A DNA stretch of 64,000 nucleotides from Serripes groenlandicus (lineage: Eukaryota > Mollusca > Bivalvia > Cardiida > Cardiidae): the NCBI GenBank assembly GCA_031761405.1, contig JASEVX010000134.1, positions 186,001-250,000 on the forward strand. Reading direction: 5' to 3'. Both the position numbers and the translations under genes were made by a program. The notes under the pieces were generated by a model. That model was given only the letters and a program-made list of their open reading frames with translations, did not search any database and was not told the origin of the DNA. Of this stretch, positions 1 through 10,393 are shown piece after piece. The stretch's first letter is position 1. Each line of letters begins with the position of its first letter.

Positions 1-990
1 TTAAAAATGCAGTATCCAGAATGTTAACAAGATTACCCTTCAATATCCGAACTTGGCCTAGATATCATTTAGACAAACATTCTGACCAAATTTCAAGTTG
101 CTGAAGATTTTTCCTCAATTTGACCTAGTGACCTAGTTTTTGACCCGGTATGACCCATATTCGAACTTGGCCTAGATATTATTCGGCTCAACATTCAGAC
201 CAAATTTCAAGCCGCTGAAGCAAAACATGCGGCTTCTACAGAGTTAACAAGATTTTCCTCTTATTTGGCCTAGTGACCTAGTTTTTGACCCGGCAAGACC
301 CATATTCGAACTCGGCATAGGTATCATTCAGCTCAACATTCTGAACAAATTTCAAGCCACTAAAGTAAAACAGAGTTAACAAGATTTTCGAACTTGGCCT
401 AGATATTATTCGGCTCAACATTCAGACCAAATTTCAAGCCGCTGAAGCAAAACATGCGGCTTCTACAGAGTTAACAAGATTTTCCCTCAATTTGGCCTAG
501 TGACCTAGTTTCTGACCCAATATTACCCATATTTAAACATGACCTAGTTATCTTTAAGACTAACATTCTGACCAAATTTCAAGCTGCTGAAGCAAACAAG
601 CCCCACCCCCTTGCGGCCATGTTTTTCAACAGATCGGAAATATTTGAACAAGCTTGGTAGGGGGTGCCCCAAGGAACACTTGTGCAAAATAATTTTTAAA
701 TCGGGCCAACACTAATGAACAAGAAGATTTTTTAAGATTTGGCAATTTTCCTATTTCTGATGCTGCAGCAACCGAAGTTCTACTTGGAATTAATTTCTTT
801 GAACAACTTTGAAAGGGGACCACCTAAGGACCATTCCTGTGAATTATTTTGAAAACTGTCCATTGGTTTAGTAGAAGAAGTCATTTGTAGGAAATTGTTA
901 ACAGACGGACGGACAGACAGACGACGACGATGGACGCCGGACATTCAGTGATCACAAAAGCTCACCTTGCACTTTGTGCATAGGTGAGCT
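1..990 (-). mobile_element. Hairpin-ended tandem-repeat element, reverse orientation, 3' end outside window
   Basis: Read on the minus strand it starts at 990 with AGCTCACCTATGCAC and its hairpin partner GTGCAAGGTGAGCT, followed by a GTCCGTCTGT-type stretch near 900-940. The first body unit (about 600-880) is of the family-C type (key words ATGGCCGCCAGGG, CCTTGGGGCACC). From 600 down to 1 it becomes family-A monomers (GTTAACA, TAGGTCACTAGGCCAAATT). The element is therefore a chimera of a C-type head and an A-type body. Its 3' end lies left of the window. Confidence 0.75.
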
Positions 991-1617
991 AATAAACCTA
1001 CCAAGTTTGAAATCTGGATCATTGTCAGAGTCATCAAATTCAAAACTATTGTCTGAAATAAAATTTCATAAGAATGTCACTTTTCCATTTATCAGATCAA
1101 TATTCAGTGTAAATAAACTGTGATCTGTTTATTGAATGTTATCACACCAGGTTATGCAGAGCCAATGAAATAACAAATGAGTAAGCTCATGGTTAAACCT
1201 TGCCTTTGAGGTATAACATCGGCCGACTTTGAGTGTGATTAATATAAGTTGAAAGAATATTTTACAATCGATGTAACATAAGTAAGTTTAAAATAAACTA
1301 AATGAATTGCAGTAGCCAGCTAATAACTCATTTTGCTTTTGAACAAGTGACCTGGACAAGGTCAGCACATGAATATGATTGTTTTCTAAGAAAAACAAAG
1401 TATACTTGCTTTGTAATGAAGATGAAACTTCAAAGCAAAACATCCGATATGAGCTGAGCTGAGACATCTGAGTTTTTTATGTTAATTAAAAGTTGAAAGG
1501 GCGCTACAACTCCTTCTAATAATTGATGGTTTATAACGAGAATGAGTGACTGTCTGTACAGTTTCTTCTTTCAAATTCTAAAGTGAAAAGGGCCAAAACA
1601 CGACAATTGGAAACTGT
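991..1617. other. Unannotated AT-rich stretch
   Basis: No open frame, repeat unit or RNA-like fold that I recognise. Confidence 0.5.
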
Positions 1618-1815
1618 AAACAAGAGGGCCATGATGGCACTGGATTGCTCACCTGCTTTTTGTGATTTTCATAATTACAAAATAGTCAACTACAATAACT
1701 AATTTTGTGGTCAGGTAAGCTAATACAAGAGGCCCAAGAGGGCCAATATTGCTCCACTGCAAGGCAAAAATCAAACAGCCCCGCTCCCTTGGGTGGCCAT
1801 GTTTTTCAACATACA
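1618..1815 (-). repeat. Two adjacent 3' termini of hairpin-ended elements (reverse)
   Basis: AACAAGAGGGCCATGATGGC at 1619 is the reverse complement of the A/B-type 3' hairpin plus terminal CTTGTT. ACAAGAGGCCCAAGAGGGCC near 1727 is the same for the B' type (palindrome GGCCCTCTTGGGCC), followed by a decayed B-like monomer with GTGGCCATGTTTTTCAAC. Both are truncated. Confidence 0.6.
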
Positions 1816-2346
1816 AAGTACTGAAAGTACTAGTATCAAATTATTTTGAACATGTTTTGAAACATGTAATTAATAATGGCATTTTAACAAGTTTCATGTG
1901 CTGTTTTTTGTTGTTTTTTTGACTAGTTCTTTACATATATAAACATATTTGTGATATTATACTGAAATATTTTCATGAATAAAATTGAAGTTATTAGCAA
2001 ATTATTGACGCCGCGTGGAAGCGCGGCGTCAGTATGGAATAGGTTTTAATTTTGTACCATGGGGTGACGTAATCAAAAAGGGAGAAACCCACAGATATTA
2101 TTGTAAAGAAAAACTCTGTAATATGTTTGAAAAAACAGCCTATATGGTTGAATAAATTGTATAAACTGATTTAAGAAACAACAAGATACAAAATATGTAC
2201 ATCTTTCACAGTTGTTACAAAACTTTAGATACATTTAAATTGTGTTTAATAACTGTTCCCCAACTAATTAGGCTAAGCTTTTTTTATGAGTTGATTTACG
2301 GAGTTCACTAGGCTACGCTGTTTTAATTGTTTGGTTTACAAATTTA

Positions 2347-3376
2347 TTGAAAATCTTGTTAACACTCTGGAAGCCGCATTTTTGACTTGAGCATGTTGAA
2401 ACTTTGTCAGAATGTTTGTCTTATGATATCTAGCCCAAGTTTGAATATAGGTCATGTCGGGTCAAAAGCTAGGTCACTAGGCTAAATTGAAGGAAAATCT
2501 TGTTAACACTCTGGAAGGCATATTTTAAACTTGAGCATGTTGACACTTTGTCAGAAAGTTTGTCTCGATTATATTTAGGCCAAGTTTGAAACTGGGTCAT
2601 GTCGGGTCAAAAACTAGGTCACTAGGCCAAATTTAATGAACATCTTGTTAACACTCTGGAAGCCGTATTTTTGGCTTGAACATGTTGAACATTTGTCAGA
2701 ATGTTTGTCTTAGTGATATCTTGGCCGAGTTTGAATATAGATCATGTCGGGTCAAAAACTAGGTCAATAGGCCAAATTTAAAGAAAAGCTTGTTAACACT
2801 CTGGAAGCCGCATTGTTTACTTGAGCATGTTGAAACTTTCTCAGAAAGTTTGTCTTGATGATATCTAGGCCAAGTTTGATTATTGGTCATGTCCGGTAAA
2901 AAACTAGGTCACTAGGCCAAATGTAAGGAACATCTTGTTAACACTTTGGAAGCCACTTTTTTGGCTTGAGCATGATGAAACTATGTCGGAATGTTTGTCT
3001 TAGTAATATCTAGGCTAAGTTTAAATGTAGGTCATGACCGGTCAAAAACTAGGTCACTAGGCCAAATTTAAGGAAAGTCTTATTAACACTTTGGAAGCCA
3101 CATTTTTGGGTTGAGCATGTTGAAACTTTCTCAGAATGTTTGTCTTAGTGATATCTAGGTAAAGTTCGAATATGGGTCACGTCAGGACAACTAGGTCACT
3201 AGGCTAAATTGCAGAACAATCTAGTTAACACTATAGAGATTGCATTTTTGACTTGAGCAGCTTGAAATTTTGTCAGAAAATTTGTCTAGATGATATTGCC
3301 ATTGGCGCTGAAAGAGTAAAGTCTTATATAACCCATTCTCAGGTGAGCGATTCCAGGGCATCATGGCCCTCTTGTT
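2347..3376 (+). mobile_element. Family A element lacking its 5' head, about seven monomers
   Basis: About seven units of roughly 145 bp, each with CTTGTTAACACTCTGGAAG, GAGCATGTTGAAACTTT, TGATATCTAGGCCAAGTTTG and AAACTAGGTCACTAGGCC. It ends in CAGGTGAGCGATTCCAGGGC, the palindromic TCATGGCCC segment and CTCTTGTT. The 5' hairpin and the TCCGTC stretch are missing. Confidence 0.8.
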
Positions 3377-3954
3377 TCCAATTTATTTCTGTTGTATTAC
3401 TAAACTTAAAACGTTCCTCCCCATGCAGTTGTTAATTCAGACCATTGTATTCTTGCTATATGTTGACTATACATGAAAACTTTTTCTTTTAATTTCATAA
3501 ATGCTTAATTTCGATATTAAATATCTTTAAACTTGTTAGAATTATTTGTATATTTTGTTTATATACTCTCGGTTTTTTTTTATCATACTTCTGCTCAACT
3601 GGAAGGAGAATCGACTTCCCTCTCTCCTTCCAAAGCTTGTGTCACACTTAACTTATAACTAGAGGCATTAACACTTAAGTTAATATCTGTTAATATTTCA
3701 GTATCTATGTTTTTTGTTTGTCTAATTGATCTAGTTAGAGCAGATTTAAAATTAAGAAACTTCAGCTTGTTTTGTTGCAGTCAATGTTAAGCAAACGGTA
3801 AAACAAATAGTTTGAAGACTTAACTCGTCAATTCACGACTAAATTTTACATGCTGAATATCATATAGATCGTAGCATATAAAGTATATACTCCACTCCCT
3901 ACGTCAAAATGGACCCTTTTTGCTATTGATAACATTTTATTATAGACTATGGTA

Positions 3955-3992
3955 TCCAGGTGAGCAATAAGGAACATCTCGGCCTTCTTGTT
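3955..3992 (+). repeat. Decayed 3' terminus of an A-type element
   Basis: CCAGGTGAGCAATAAGG followed by a degraded hairpin and GGCCTTCTTGTTT resembles the family-A/C 3' end. Confidence 0.45.
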
Positions 3993-4138
3993 TAAGATAA
4001 AGGTACATTTGGCCTTCTTTACATCCTGTCCGTTTGCACAGGTTATTTAAATGTTTTGAACTGCATCTGCTTTCCTTTAAGTCATGCCTTAAAAGCATGC
4101 GCGGCGTCTTTGATGCTTAGCATCAAAATTCGTCTTGT

Positions 4139-4917
4139 TACTTTCTATAATGCAATTAAGCTATATCCTGCTTGATTTGACCCTATTTTAGCATCAAATG
4201 AAAAGTATTGTGACCGGTCGCAGAAAATCTTGCTGTTGTGAGGGGATATACAGATCAGAAAAGTAGTTTTTCCAATCAACATTTATCTCTTCAGGATCTC
4301 TGTATATACGGCCATTGAAATTCATCTGTGATGTTAATGTACATATTTTCTTATTTTTGCGTTTATTAATAATCTTCTAAAATTAATTATTATCAACTTC
4401 TGCTGCTGTATCTAATTCTTTTTCTAGAGAGTTAATGTAAATTTGAACTGTTTTTCTATGAAATTGTCTAAAGGTATTTTTAGCAATTTTGTAATTATTG
4501 CACGATGGAGAGTCGCGACCTCGTGGCTTATTTTCACTTAACCACTGCTATGTTTCATCAAAGACCTAGGTCTTTGGTTTCATGTTCATATCTTTGTGTA
4601 ATTTTGTTAAGGTGGAGTTCCAATATGGTTTAATAAAAGGTTTATATTTTGGTTTTGGGATGTGTTTCTCTGTTGCCCTATGTACAGATTTTATGATATT
4701 GTGATACAGGTCATCAATTTCGGAGTGGGATGAAATAGTTTCCCCTGTTAGTATTGATTTTAATTATTGATCATCATTTCCAAAATATTGTTTATAATTC
4801 AAAATGGAACGTTGTTTCAGAGTTCTCCAGTTTATTGCGTACGAATTGGAAACTTTTATTGGGTGGTTATGACTAGTGTGTGTCTGACTAATTATCTAAC
4901 ACACTAAAGGGCGGTGC
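4139..4917. other. Intergenic or intronic sequence with an 18-bp perfect palindrome
   Basis: The palindrome CAAAGACCTAGGTCTTTG is at 4559-4576; a longer relative occurs at 44947. No coding signal seen. Confidence 0.5.
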
Positions 4918-5304
4918 CAGGCGCGTAGCTGGGTCGATTTGTGGACTACGCACCATTCTAGGGGGTCGTCTATATGGGATCAGGTGACTTCTGACGTATA
5001 TTTCACAATATCTAAATGAGCCTACTCGATACCCTTATGTACGGCACATCTACACAAACTACCCTTAAAAAGTTTGCAGCATTCGGAATTTTTTTTTACC
5101 AACATTAACTGGCACTTCAACAAAAGTGAAGCCTCGAAGAAACCGAACTGAGTGATCGCAGTTCATATGCCCCGGCTTTGGCATCACTATAGTTATGGAA
5201 GAGGTTATCTAAGCTGTCAACGACCGCCGTATACGAGCATTTGATAGTGTTAAGTGCGACTGTAATTTAGTCCGATGTTCCATGTGTTTTATGCCTACTT
5301 AGTT

Positions 5305-6188
5305 TCATGAAAACACAACAACCGTTTGCCCGAGAAGTAAAACAGGAACGCCACTTCTTGAACGGTCTTTATCATGTTTCTGGCAAGTGGCTCCTCGGAC
5401 GCATGATATAGCAATGTTAAGACAGTGAGCTTTGCAGTGGTTGTACACTGCGTCGGGAATTATCTGCCGAACTCGCTCGAACACCATGGAACTTTCTGGA
5501 CATGTTGGTACTCCATCGTAGCCTAACCGACTTGGTTGTATGGTCGAAGTACCTCAAACAGAGCGTCACTTGCTCCATTGTAGATGCGTCATTGGCTTCG
5601 TCTGTCATTAACCCAAAGAACGGAACACTTTTGCATTTGCGCAAAATTTCCTCTCTGATTTGATCCCCGCATATCGTGATTACTTAATTTTGTATAGCGG
5701 ATGAAGTGTATCGCGTCACCGTTCTTCAAATGATCACGCAGCACAGGGTTATATTTGGCATGGTATTCTAAAAGTGCTTTAAAGTTCCTATTTGTATCCT
5801 CATGACCACGTATACTATAGCTAGATTGTGTTTACAACAAAGGATATAGTTGTATCAATTGTGCCTTGTAATACATGTATGTTCTTGCTAATTATTGGCA
5901 TAGGAAACTGATTGGGCAATGCTTTTCTTAATTCCAGACATAACTGTAGTGAAATGTTCAGCCGCTTCAAGCGAATGCGCATGTGTCTTGCACTTAATGT
6001 GAGCGGTGATGACCTTGCCAAGATTGCTTGGGTCGGTTGATTGTTGCAGGTTGCGACACTAGCGATCTCTTCTCAGATCCAAATAAATGACACGGACCAC
6101 AATTCGCTCCAACAATAGAATTCGAATATCGTACTCCCATGTACAATATGAAAATACGATATGACTGTATACAAACTACATAGGACAT
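5305..6188 (-). pseudogene. hAT-like (TTF + DUF4371) transposase remnant in copy 1
   Basis: Reading from 6188 downward: a TTF-like zinc-finger piece (VRYSNSIVGANCGPCHLF), then a segment with HAHSLEAAEHFTTVM in another frame, then IREEILRKCKSVPFFGLMTD and VYNHCKAHCLNIAISCVRG. The last two match the DUF4371/hAT-type core that begins with a catalytic aspartate (D of LMTDEAND). Several frameshifts separate the pieces, so no full protein can be made. It is far shorter than an intact transposase of this class, and the C-terminal dimerisation region is absent. Relative to copy 2 it differs by one residue (V for F after TTKS) and an indel after residues HDKDRS. Confidence 0.75.
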
Positions 6189-6245
6189 CTAATATTATCA
6201 ATAAATATAGATTATTCATGTGACAATTTGATCATGTCTGAATTG

Positions 6246-6752
6246 GAATTACAGTCAAAACGTCGAATGACCCAAACGTCGAATTGATAAACAAGAACAA
6301 AATGGGAGTCAAAACGTCGAAAAGGAAAATATAGAGGCCATATATTAATAAACGTCGAAAAGGAAAATATATTGTCTATTTTCTATAATTATATCATATA
6401 TTTCCATTCACAGGCTGGCATCGAAGAATCAACACAAGAGCCGGACGGTCTGATATTGGGCTGTATGTTCTAATACCACAAACAAATTCATTATGCCCTC
6501 GCTTAATTTATTCTTTTTATTTAATTACACAATTATTAAATATTACAAATATCACTTCAATTAACTACAAATAATACACACTGTTTATTATGGCATAGTA
6601 TATACATAATTATAGAAAATAGACAATATATTTTCCTTTTCGACGTTTATTAATATATGGCCTCTATATTTTCCTTTTCGACGTTTTGACTCCCATTTTG
6701 TTCTTGTTTATCAATTCGACGTTTGGGTCATTCGACGTTTTGACCGTCACCC
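6246..6752. mobile_element. 507-bp long-TIR MITE (Mutator-like by TSD) nested in the hAT copy
   Basis: It is flanked by a 9-bp direct repeat TCTGAATTG at 6237-6245 and 6753-6761. The arms (about 6246-6396 and 6606-6752) are near-perfect inverted repeats of about 145 bp, each with four copies of AACGTCGAA. The other hAT copy has a single TCTGAATTG (reverse complement) at the matching place, so it is the empty site. The interior has no coding potential. A 9-bp duplication with long TIRs is typical of Mutator-like elements; that assignment is an inference. Confidence 0.85.
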
Positions 6753-6909
6753 TCTGAATTGTACTGATTTGTCCGTTTTCACCCTTACCCTCCATAGGGT
6801 CCTGTTTTTATTGCATTTTTCGCATTTGTTTCATTTTCATTTTTGGAACTCTCAAAATATTTCTTACGCACGTGCGTACGTGCGTAAGCATAGCTACGCG
6901 CCTGGGTGC

Positions 6910-7485
6910 GTAGAGAAGTCAATAGCATTGTCCTCCGCAATACTGCATTTACATACTGAGGGAAGATCATGTTCTGCGATCACCATATGATCTATCAATG
7001 TTTTTCTTGAGGAATTATATATAAGGAATATTACTATCTTCAGATCCGGAACATATTTGCAAATTATCTAGGGCCACTAAGATATTTCTAAAAGTTATTA
7101 AGTGTTTTTTTTATGTTTTATATTGTAATAGCCTGCACAGGCATATCCGAATATAAGTGTATCCGGGTATATGTACATTTTATTTTTGACACTTACTTGA
7201 TTTTCATCTCGAAACAGCCCGATTTTCCACATTCGCTGACATAGTTAAATGGATTATGATATGTACGACTGATCTAGTCTCCATTAACTTATTACCCCAG
7301 AATTTGAATCGCCAGCATTGCTGTTATCTATTTACATTTTGGACTGGTGGCGCCATGTGTATTTTCCGGTCACGGCGTATGAATTTCCTTTTCAGGCATT
7401 TTAGGATATGCACTTAATTATACAATGTATTAAGAGTTTTACATTATTACTTATATTGATAGTATTTAAGAAATATGTTTTTTAG
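6910..7485. other. Unannotated AT-rich stretch
   Basis: No supported feature; a short direct echo GGTGCGTAG follows the transposon end. Confidence 0.45.
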
Positions 7486-7789
7486 CTGTGAATAATAGTT
7501 TATTCCCAGCTATTTATCGATGCTGGCGAAGAACTATTTGTTCGTTTATTTTGCGGAATGCTGGGCCGATGCTGGCGCACTCGATTCGTCGTTTCAGATG
7601 TTTTCTACGTATGTTGAAATGATTGATTATTTAATAGGATTATTTCTAATCTTCTGTGGTTTCGGTTTCTGCCCTTATGGCATACCGTTTTATTATTATA
7701 GAAGTAATAGTGTTGTTTTCTTCGGCTGTCAAATCCGACTGAAGCACTCATTCAGAGTTGCCAGTATGCTGGCATCTGAAAGAGCGCCT

Positions 7790-7960
7790 CTGATTGGATT
7801 GCAGCTCGCCAGCATCCTCGCCAGCATCCAATGGCTATAAAAGTCGCAACGCACCAGTACTCTTCACCAGTCGTCAAGTTTGAAACCGCCCTTTGAATTT
7901 TAGACAACAATGAATCACCAAACAGAAACATCGAGCTACATTATTCCGAAAGGTTATTAA
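7790..7960 (+). promoter_or_regulatory. Possible core promoter: CCAAT and TATA boxes with a short leader ORF
   Basis: ATTGG at 7793, CCAAT near 7827 and GCTATAAAAGTC near 7833 are followed about 75 bp later by ATG at 7909 (ACAACAATGAATCACC). The ATG opens a 16-codon frame ending in TAA, unless a donor at CCGAAAG|GTTATT is used. An AATAAA lies near 8529. It may be the promoter of an unrecognised gene or of a long terminal repeat; no partner LTR was seen. Confidence 0.3.
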
Positions 7961-8111
7961 CCTAAGTATTTATAACAACTATATAGGGGAAAATAGCCAT
8001 GCTATTTATTATCTCCAACTTTATTAAGATCTATGTTCGCTACAAATTAAAGCAACTTTATGGGTATGCTTGGTGCGTTTCGGCGGCTGGTCACTTAATT
8101 GTTAAACGTTA

Positions 8112-8158
8112 TTCATCATCATCATCATCATTTGGTTGAATTATTATTATTATTATTA
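8112..8158. repeat. Microsatellites (CAT)n then (TTA)n
   Basis: ATTCATCATCATCATCATCA is followed after a short gap by a run of TTA triplets. A (GA)n run follows near 8357. Confidence 0.9.
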
Positions 8159-8614
8159 AACATTATGCATTATTTAAACTTCAAAAGACTTTGAATTCGT
8201 TATTTCTTTTTACGCTACGTTATTCCTAGGTCTATGCAATTCACTACGAATTCTCGTTCAGTATAAACGGTGCTCTAACTACAACTCTTACTAGAACCTA
8301 CACAACCCTGCATCGAACTTCTCTACAGCTTAATTAGAACTACAACAACGACTATAGAGAGAGAGAGAAACTTCTACGTAGAGCCTTGTTTATACGTGCA
8401 ATTCTACTCAGGTATCCTGACAAGATAAATAGCCTGATAAAGTTACCGCTCAGTCGTAGGCTGGGGTGCTTACAATATACTACATGGAAGCTTTAATTTG
8501 ATACCAATTTTATTAGAATCGAATATGAAATAAAGATTTTAGTAGGGGGGCCGTGATGGCCGGGTTTTAAGGTGTAATTTTATCGATATGGCCGGGGAAT
8601 ACACATTGCCAAAC

Positions 8615-8702
8615 AGACGACCAATCACGTTCACTTATTCTAAGGTTGCTTAGCAACTCTCCCACAATGCATTGCAATCGACTTCCCCCAAAATGGCCAT
8701 AT
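8615..8702. promoter_or_regulatory. Promoter-like cluster: CCAAT, RFX X-box, ZNF143/Staf-like site, YY1-like site
   Basis: Within 80 bp: GACCAATCAC (CCAAT at 8621), the perfect inverted repeat GTTGC-TTA-GCAAC (8645-8657, RFX X-box type), TCCCACAATGCATTGC (8660-8675, resembling the ZNF143/Staf site) and AAAATGGCCAT (8690-8700, YY1-like). Such combinations are typical of housekeeping promoters in animals. A possible + strand first exon could end at the donor CTAG|GTATGT near 8813. The gene it would serve is not identified. Confidence 0.4.
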
Positions 8703-8889
8703 CAGAAGTAAAGTTTACACATGACAATTTATTTAAACACAAATGTAGAATCAAAACTAATGATTAGAATAGCAGGAGTGCAGGAATCAATCAGATAACA
8801 ACTTTACTTACTAGGTATGTACTTAATTTTACCTGACACAAAGAAACAGTGGAATAATCAGGGTCGAAAGGTAGAAAGTTGATCTCCCG

Positions 8890-9088
8890 TAACCGATTCA
8901 CTACAATATTTTGTCAAAAAATGGAAAATCTCTATAGTTCAATGGTTACCTATAACTAAAAGTGGAAAACATTGTGGCAAACGGAGAAATTGCTTATTTG
9001 AGCAATTTCTTCTTTTGTCACTATGTTTTCAAAAAGCTGTCTGCAGCAGAGGTGTCAGAAAGCGCCTATATGAGGGAAAGGGTTAGTA
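8890..9088. mobile_element. TTAA MITE (family N), 5' truncated
   Basis: It contains the inner hairpin GAGAAATTGCTTA / TGAGCAATTTCTTC, the conserved GTCTGCAGCAGAGGTGTCAG and terminal GAGGGAAAGGGTTA. Confidence 0.7.
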
Positions 9089-9094
9089 TTAAAG

Positions 9095-9640
9095 GTCGCA
9101 ATGCGGGAACTACGGCCATTCTATAGCAAAAATTATTTTATAAAACCAAATGTAACTTCTATTTATCTATACCTGATGTGCTTCTTGCAAAACCTTCAAT
9201 TTTCTGCTTGTTGATGAATATACCGAGCAACACTTATAATTATCTGAAAATTATCAAATTATATAAGGATTTTCTGAAATAAAATAGGCAAAAAAACCAT
9301 TTTCTACTATTGCAATGAGACTATTGGTCTTATGAATCACCAAATGCACAGCACCTAGCATGAAAGGTGACTTCAGTTCATTCCTGTTACAAATATTAAT
9401 AAACCAAACTGTGAACATCTGCGCAAATATATCTTTCAATAACGATGCACAAAAAGACTTACTCACGATTAATCAGTGAATGTCACAAAATCTCTTTCTT
9501 TCTAACATTGACTTCAGGGTTTACAAACTGGAAAAACTGAAAAACTGAAACATCAAGAAAACTAAACTTTTCAAAATCTGAAACTAAAACAAATGTAAAT
9601 AGTTAACTGTATTAAAATGCACATGTGCCAGAACCTTTTT
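9095..9640. other. Unannotated stretch
   Basis: Open frames here are short. I see no homology or repeat structure. Confidence 0.4.
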
Positions 9641-9930
9641 GTGTCACCTGCGTAGCATGGTAGGCACTTAGGGATTACTTTTTTTTTGTCCAGCGTCTGT
9701 CTGTCGTCACACTTTTTTGTCACGTTTTCAAATCACTTTTTTTCTACTCAAAGGATTGGATTGAAACTTCTGACAAATGTTTATATCAATCTTTGTGATG
9801 GTTTCACAAAAGGGGGATAATCCAAATATTTTTATATCAGAGTTATTGCCCCTTTTCTGTCAAAAATTAAAATTTTCTGACATGGCGCCGGCAGGTGACA
9901 CACGTGCTCCGGGGAGCACTCCATTCTAGT
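9641..9930 (+). mobile_element. Family P hairpin-ended element, short copy
   Basis: It starts GTGTCACCTGCGTAGCATGG with a GTCTGTCTGTC stretch. Near the 3' end GCAGGTGACAC is the reverse complement of the start, followed by the perfect hairpin GTGCTCC-GG-GGAGCAC and CCATTCTAGTT. The body is a single unit without an array. A second copy of the head is at 63451. Confidence 0.7.
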
Positions 9931-10169
9931 TTAATACCAAACAACAATTGAAAATTATGAGTTAGTTAGTTTAAATGACAATATCAAACGATATTTTGTT
10001 ATGTACTATAAAACATAATTGTATTATGTACTATAAAACCTATATTTTGTCAATTTCCTTCAATATTTAAATTTAAACCAATTTCAAGTTAGAAATAATC
10101 TGTCTGAGTGACAGCTTAACAATGTGACATTATTTGTCACATAAATGACCAGTAACAAACTATGTATTC

Positions 10170-10370
10170 TTTGTGAACAAGGAAGGAAACCGGGTGTCCC
10201 GGGTTCGATCCCCAGTCGCGGCACTACTGTTATGGTGGAGTGCCCTTGGGCAAGGCACATTTTCTAGCCTAGTACTGGTTTGTTTACTCAGGGATCATGA
10301 ATAATTAAATTTAATTGCGCGCTAAATGACCTTAGCTGTCGATGCGCCATAAAACAATATACATTCATTG
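10170..10370 (+). mobile_element. tRNA-derived SINE fragment
   Basis: GGGTTCGATCCCCAGTCGCGG resembles a pol III B box in a T-arm; it is followed by GTGCCCTTGGGCAAGGCAC and an AT-rich tail. The A-box half is missing or degraded. Confidence 0.45.
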
Positions 10371-10393
10371 AACAAGGAATGACCTGGCAAATG

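Larger units (their letters stand above)
2004..4138 (+). mobile_element. Family Q hairpin-ended element, interrupted by a family-A body
   Basis: The 5' end is a perfect hairpin: GACGCCGCG at 2007-2015, loop TGGAAG, CGCGGCGTC at 2022-2030. The 3' end repeats the second strand of that hairpin (CGCGGCGTC, 4100-4108), followed by hairpin TTTGATGC-TTA-GCATCAAA (4109-4127) and terminal TTCGTCTTGTT. The interior holds a separate family-A insertion (about 2347-3376) and otherwise AT-rich sequence without tandem monomers. It matches the layout of the tandem-repeat families with different sequence. Confidence 0.6.
4918..6904 (-). mobile_element. hAT-like transposon copy 1, decayed, with nested insertion
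   Basis: The ends are inverted repeats CAGGCGCGTAGCT (4918) and AGCTACGCGCCTG (ending 6904). A 5-bp direct repeat GGTGC flanks it (4913-4917 and 6905-6909). Apart from a 507-bp insertion at 6246-6752 it is nearly identical to the inverted copy at 10394-11869. On the minus strand it holds remnants of a transposase with a TTF-type zinc finger and a DUF4371/hAT-like domain (for example FGLMTDEANDASTMEQV, encoded near 5570-5640). The frame is broken. Confidence 0.85.

Noticed and set aside
6769..6990. Overlapping frames on both strands at the hAT end
   Set aside because: They span the transposon terminus and CGTACGTGCG palindrome and have no protein similarity.
7486..8473. Solo LTR (TG...CA with TATA and AATAAA)
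   Set aside because: No flanking target duplication, no second LTR and no retroelement coding sequence.
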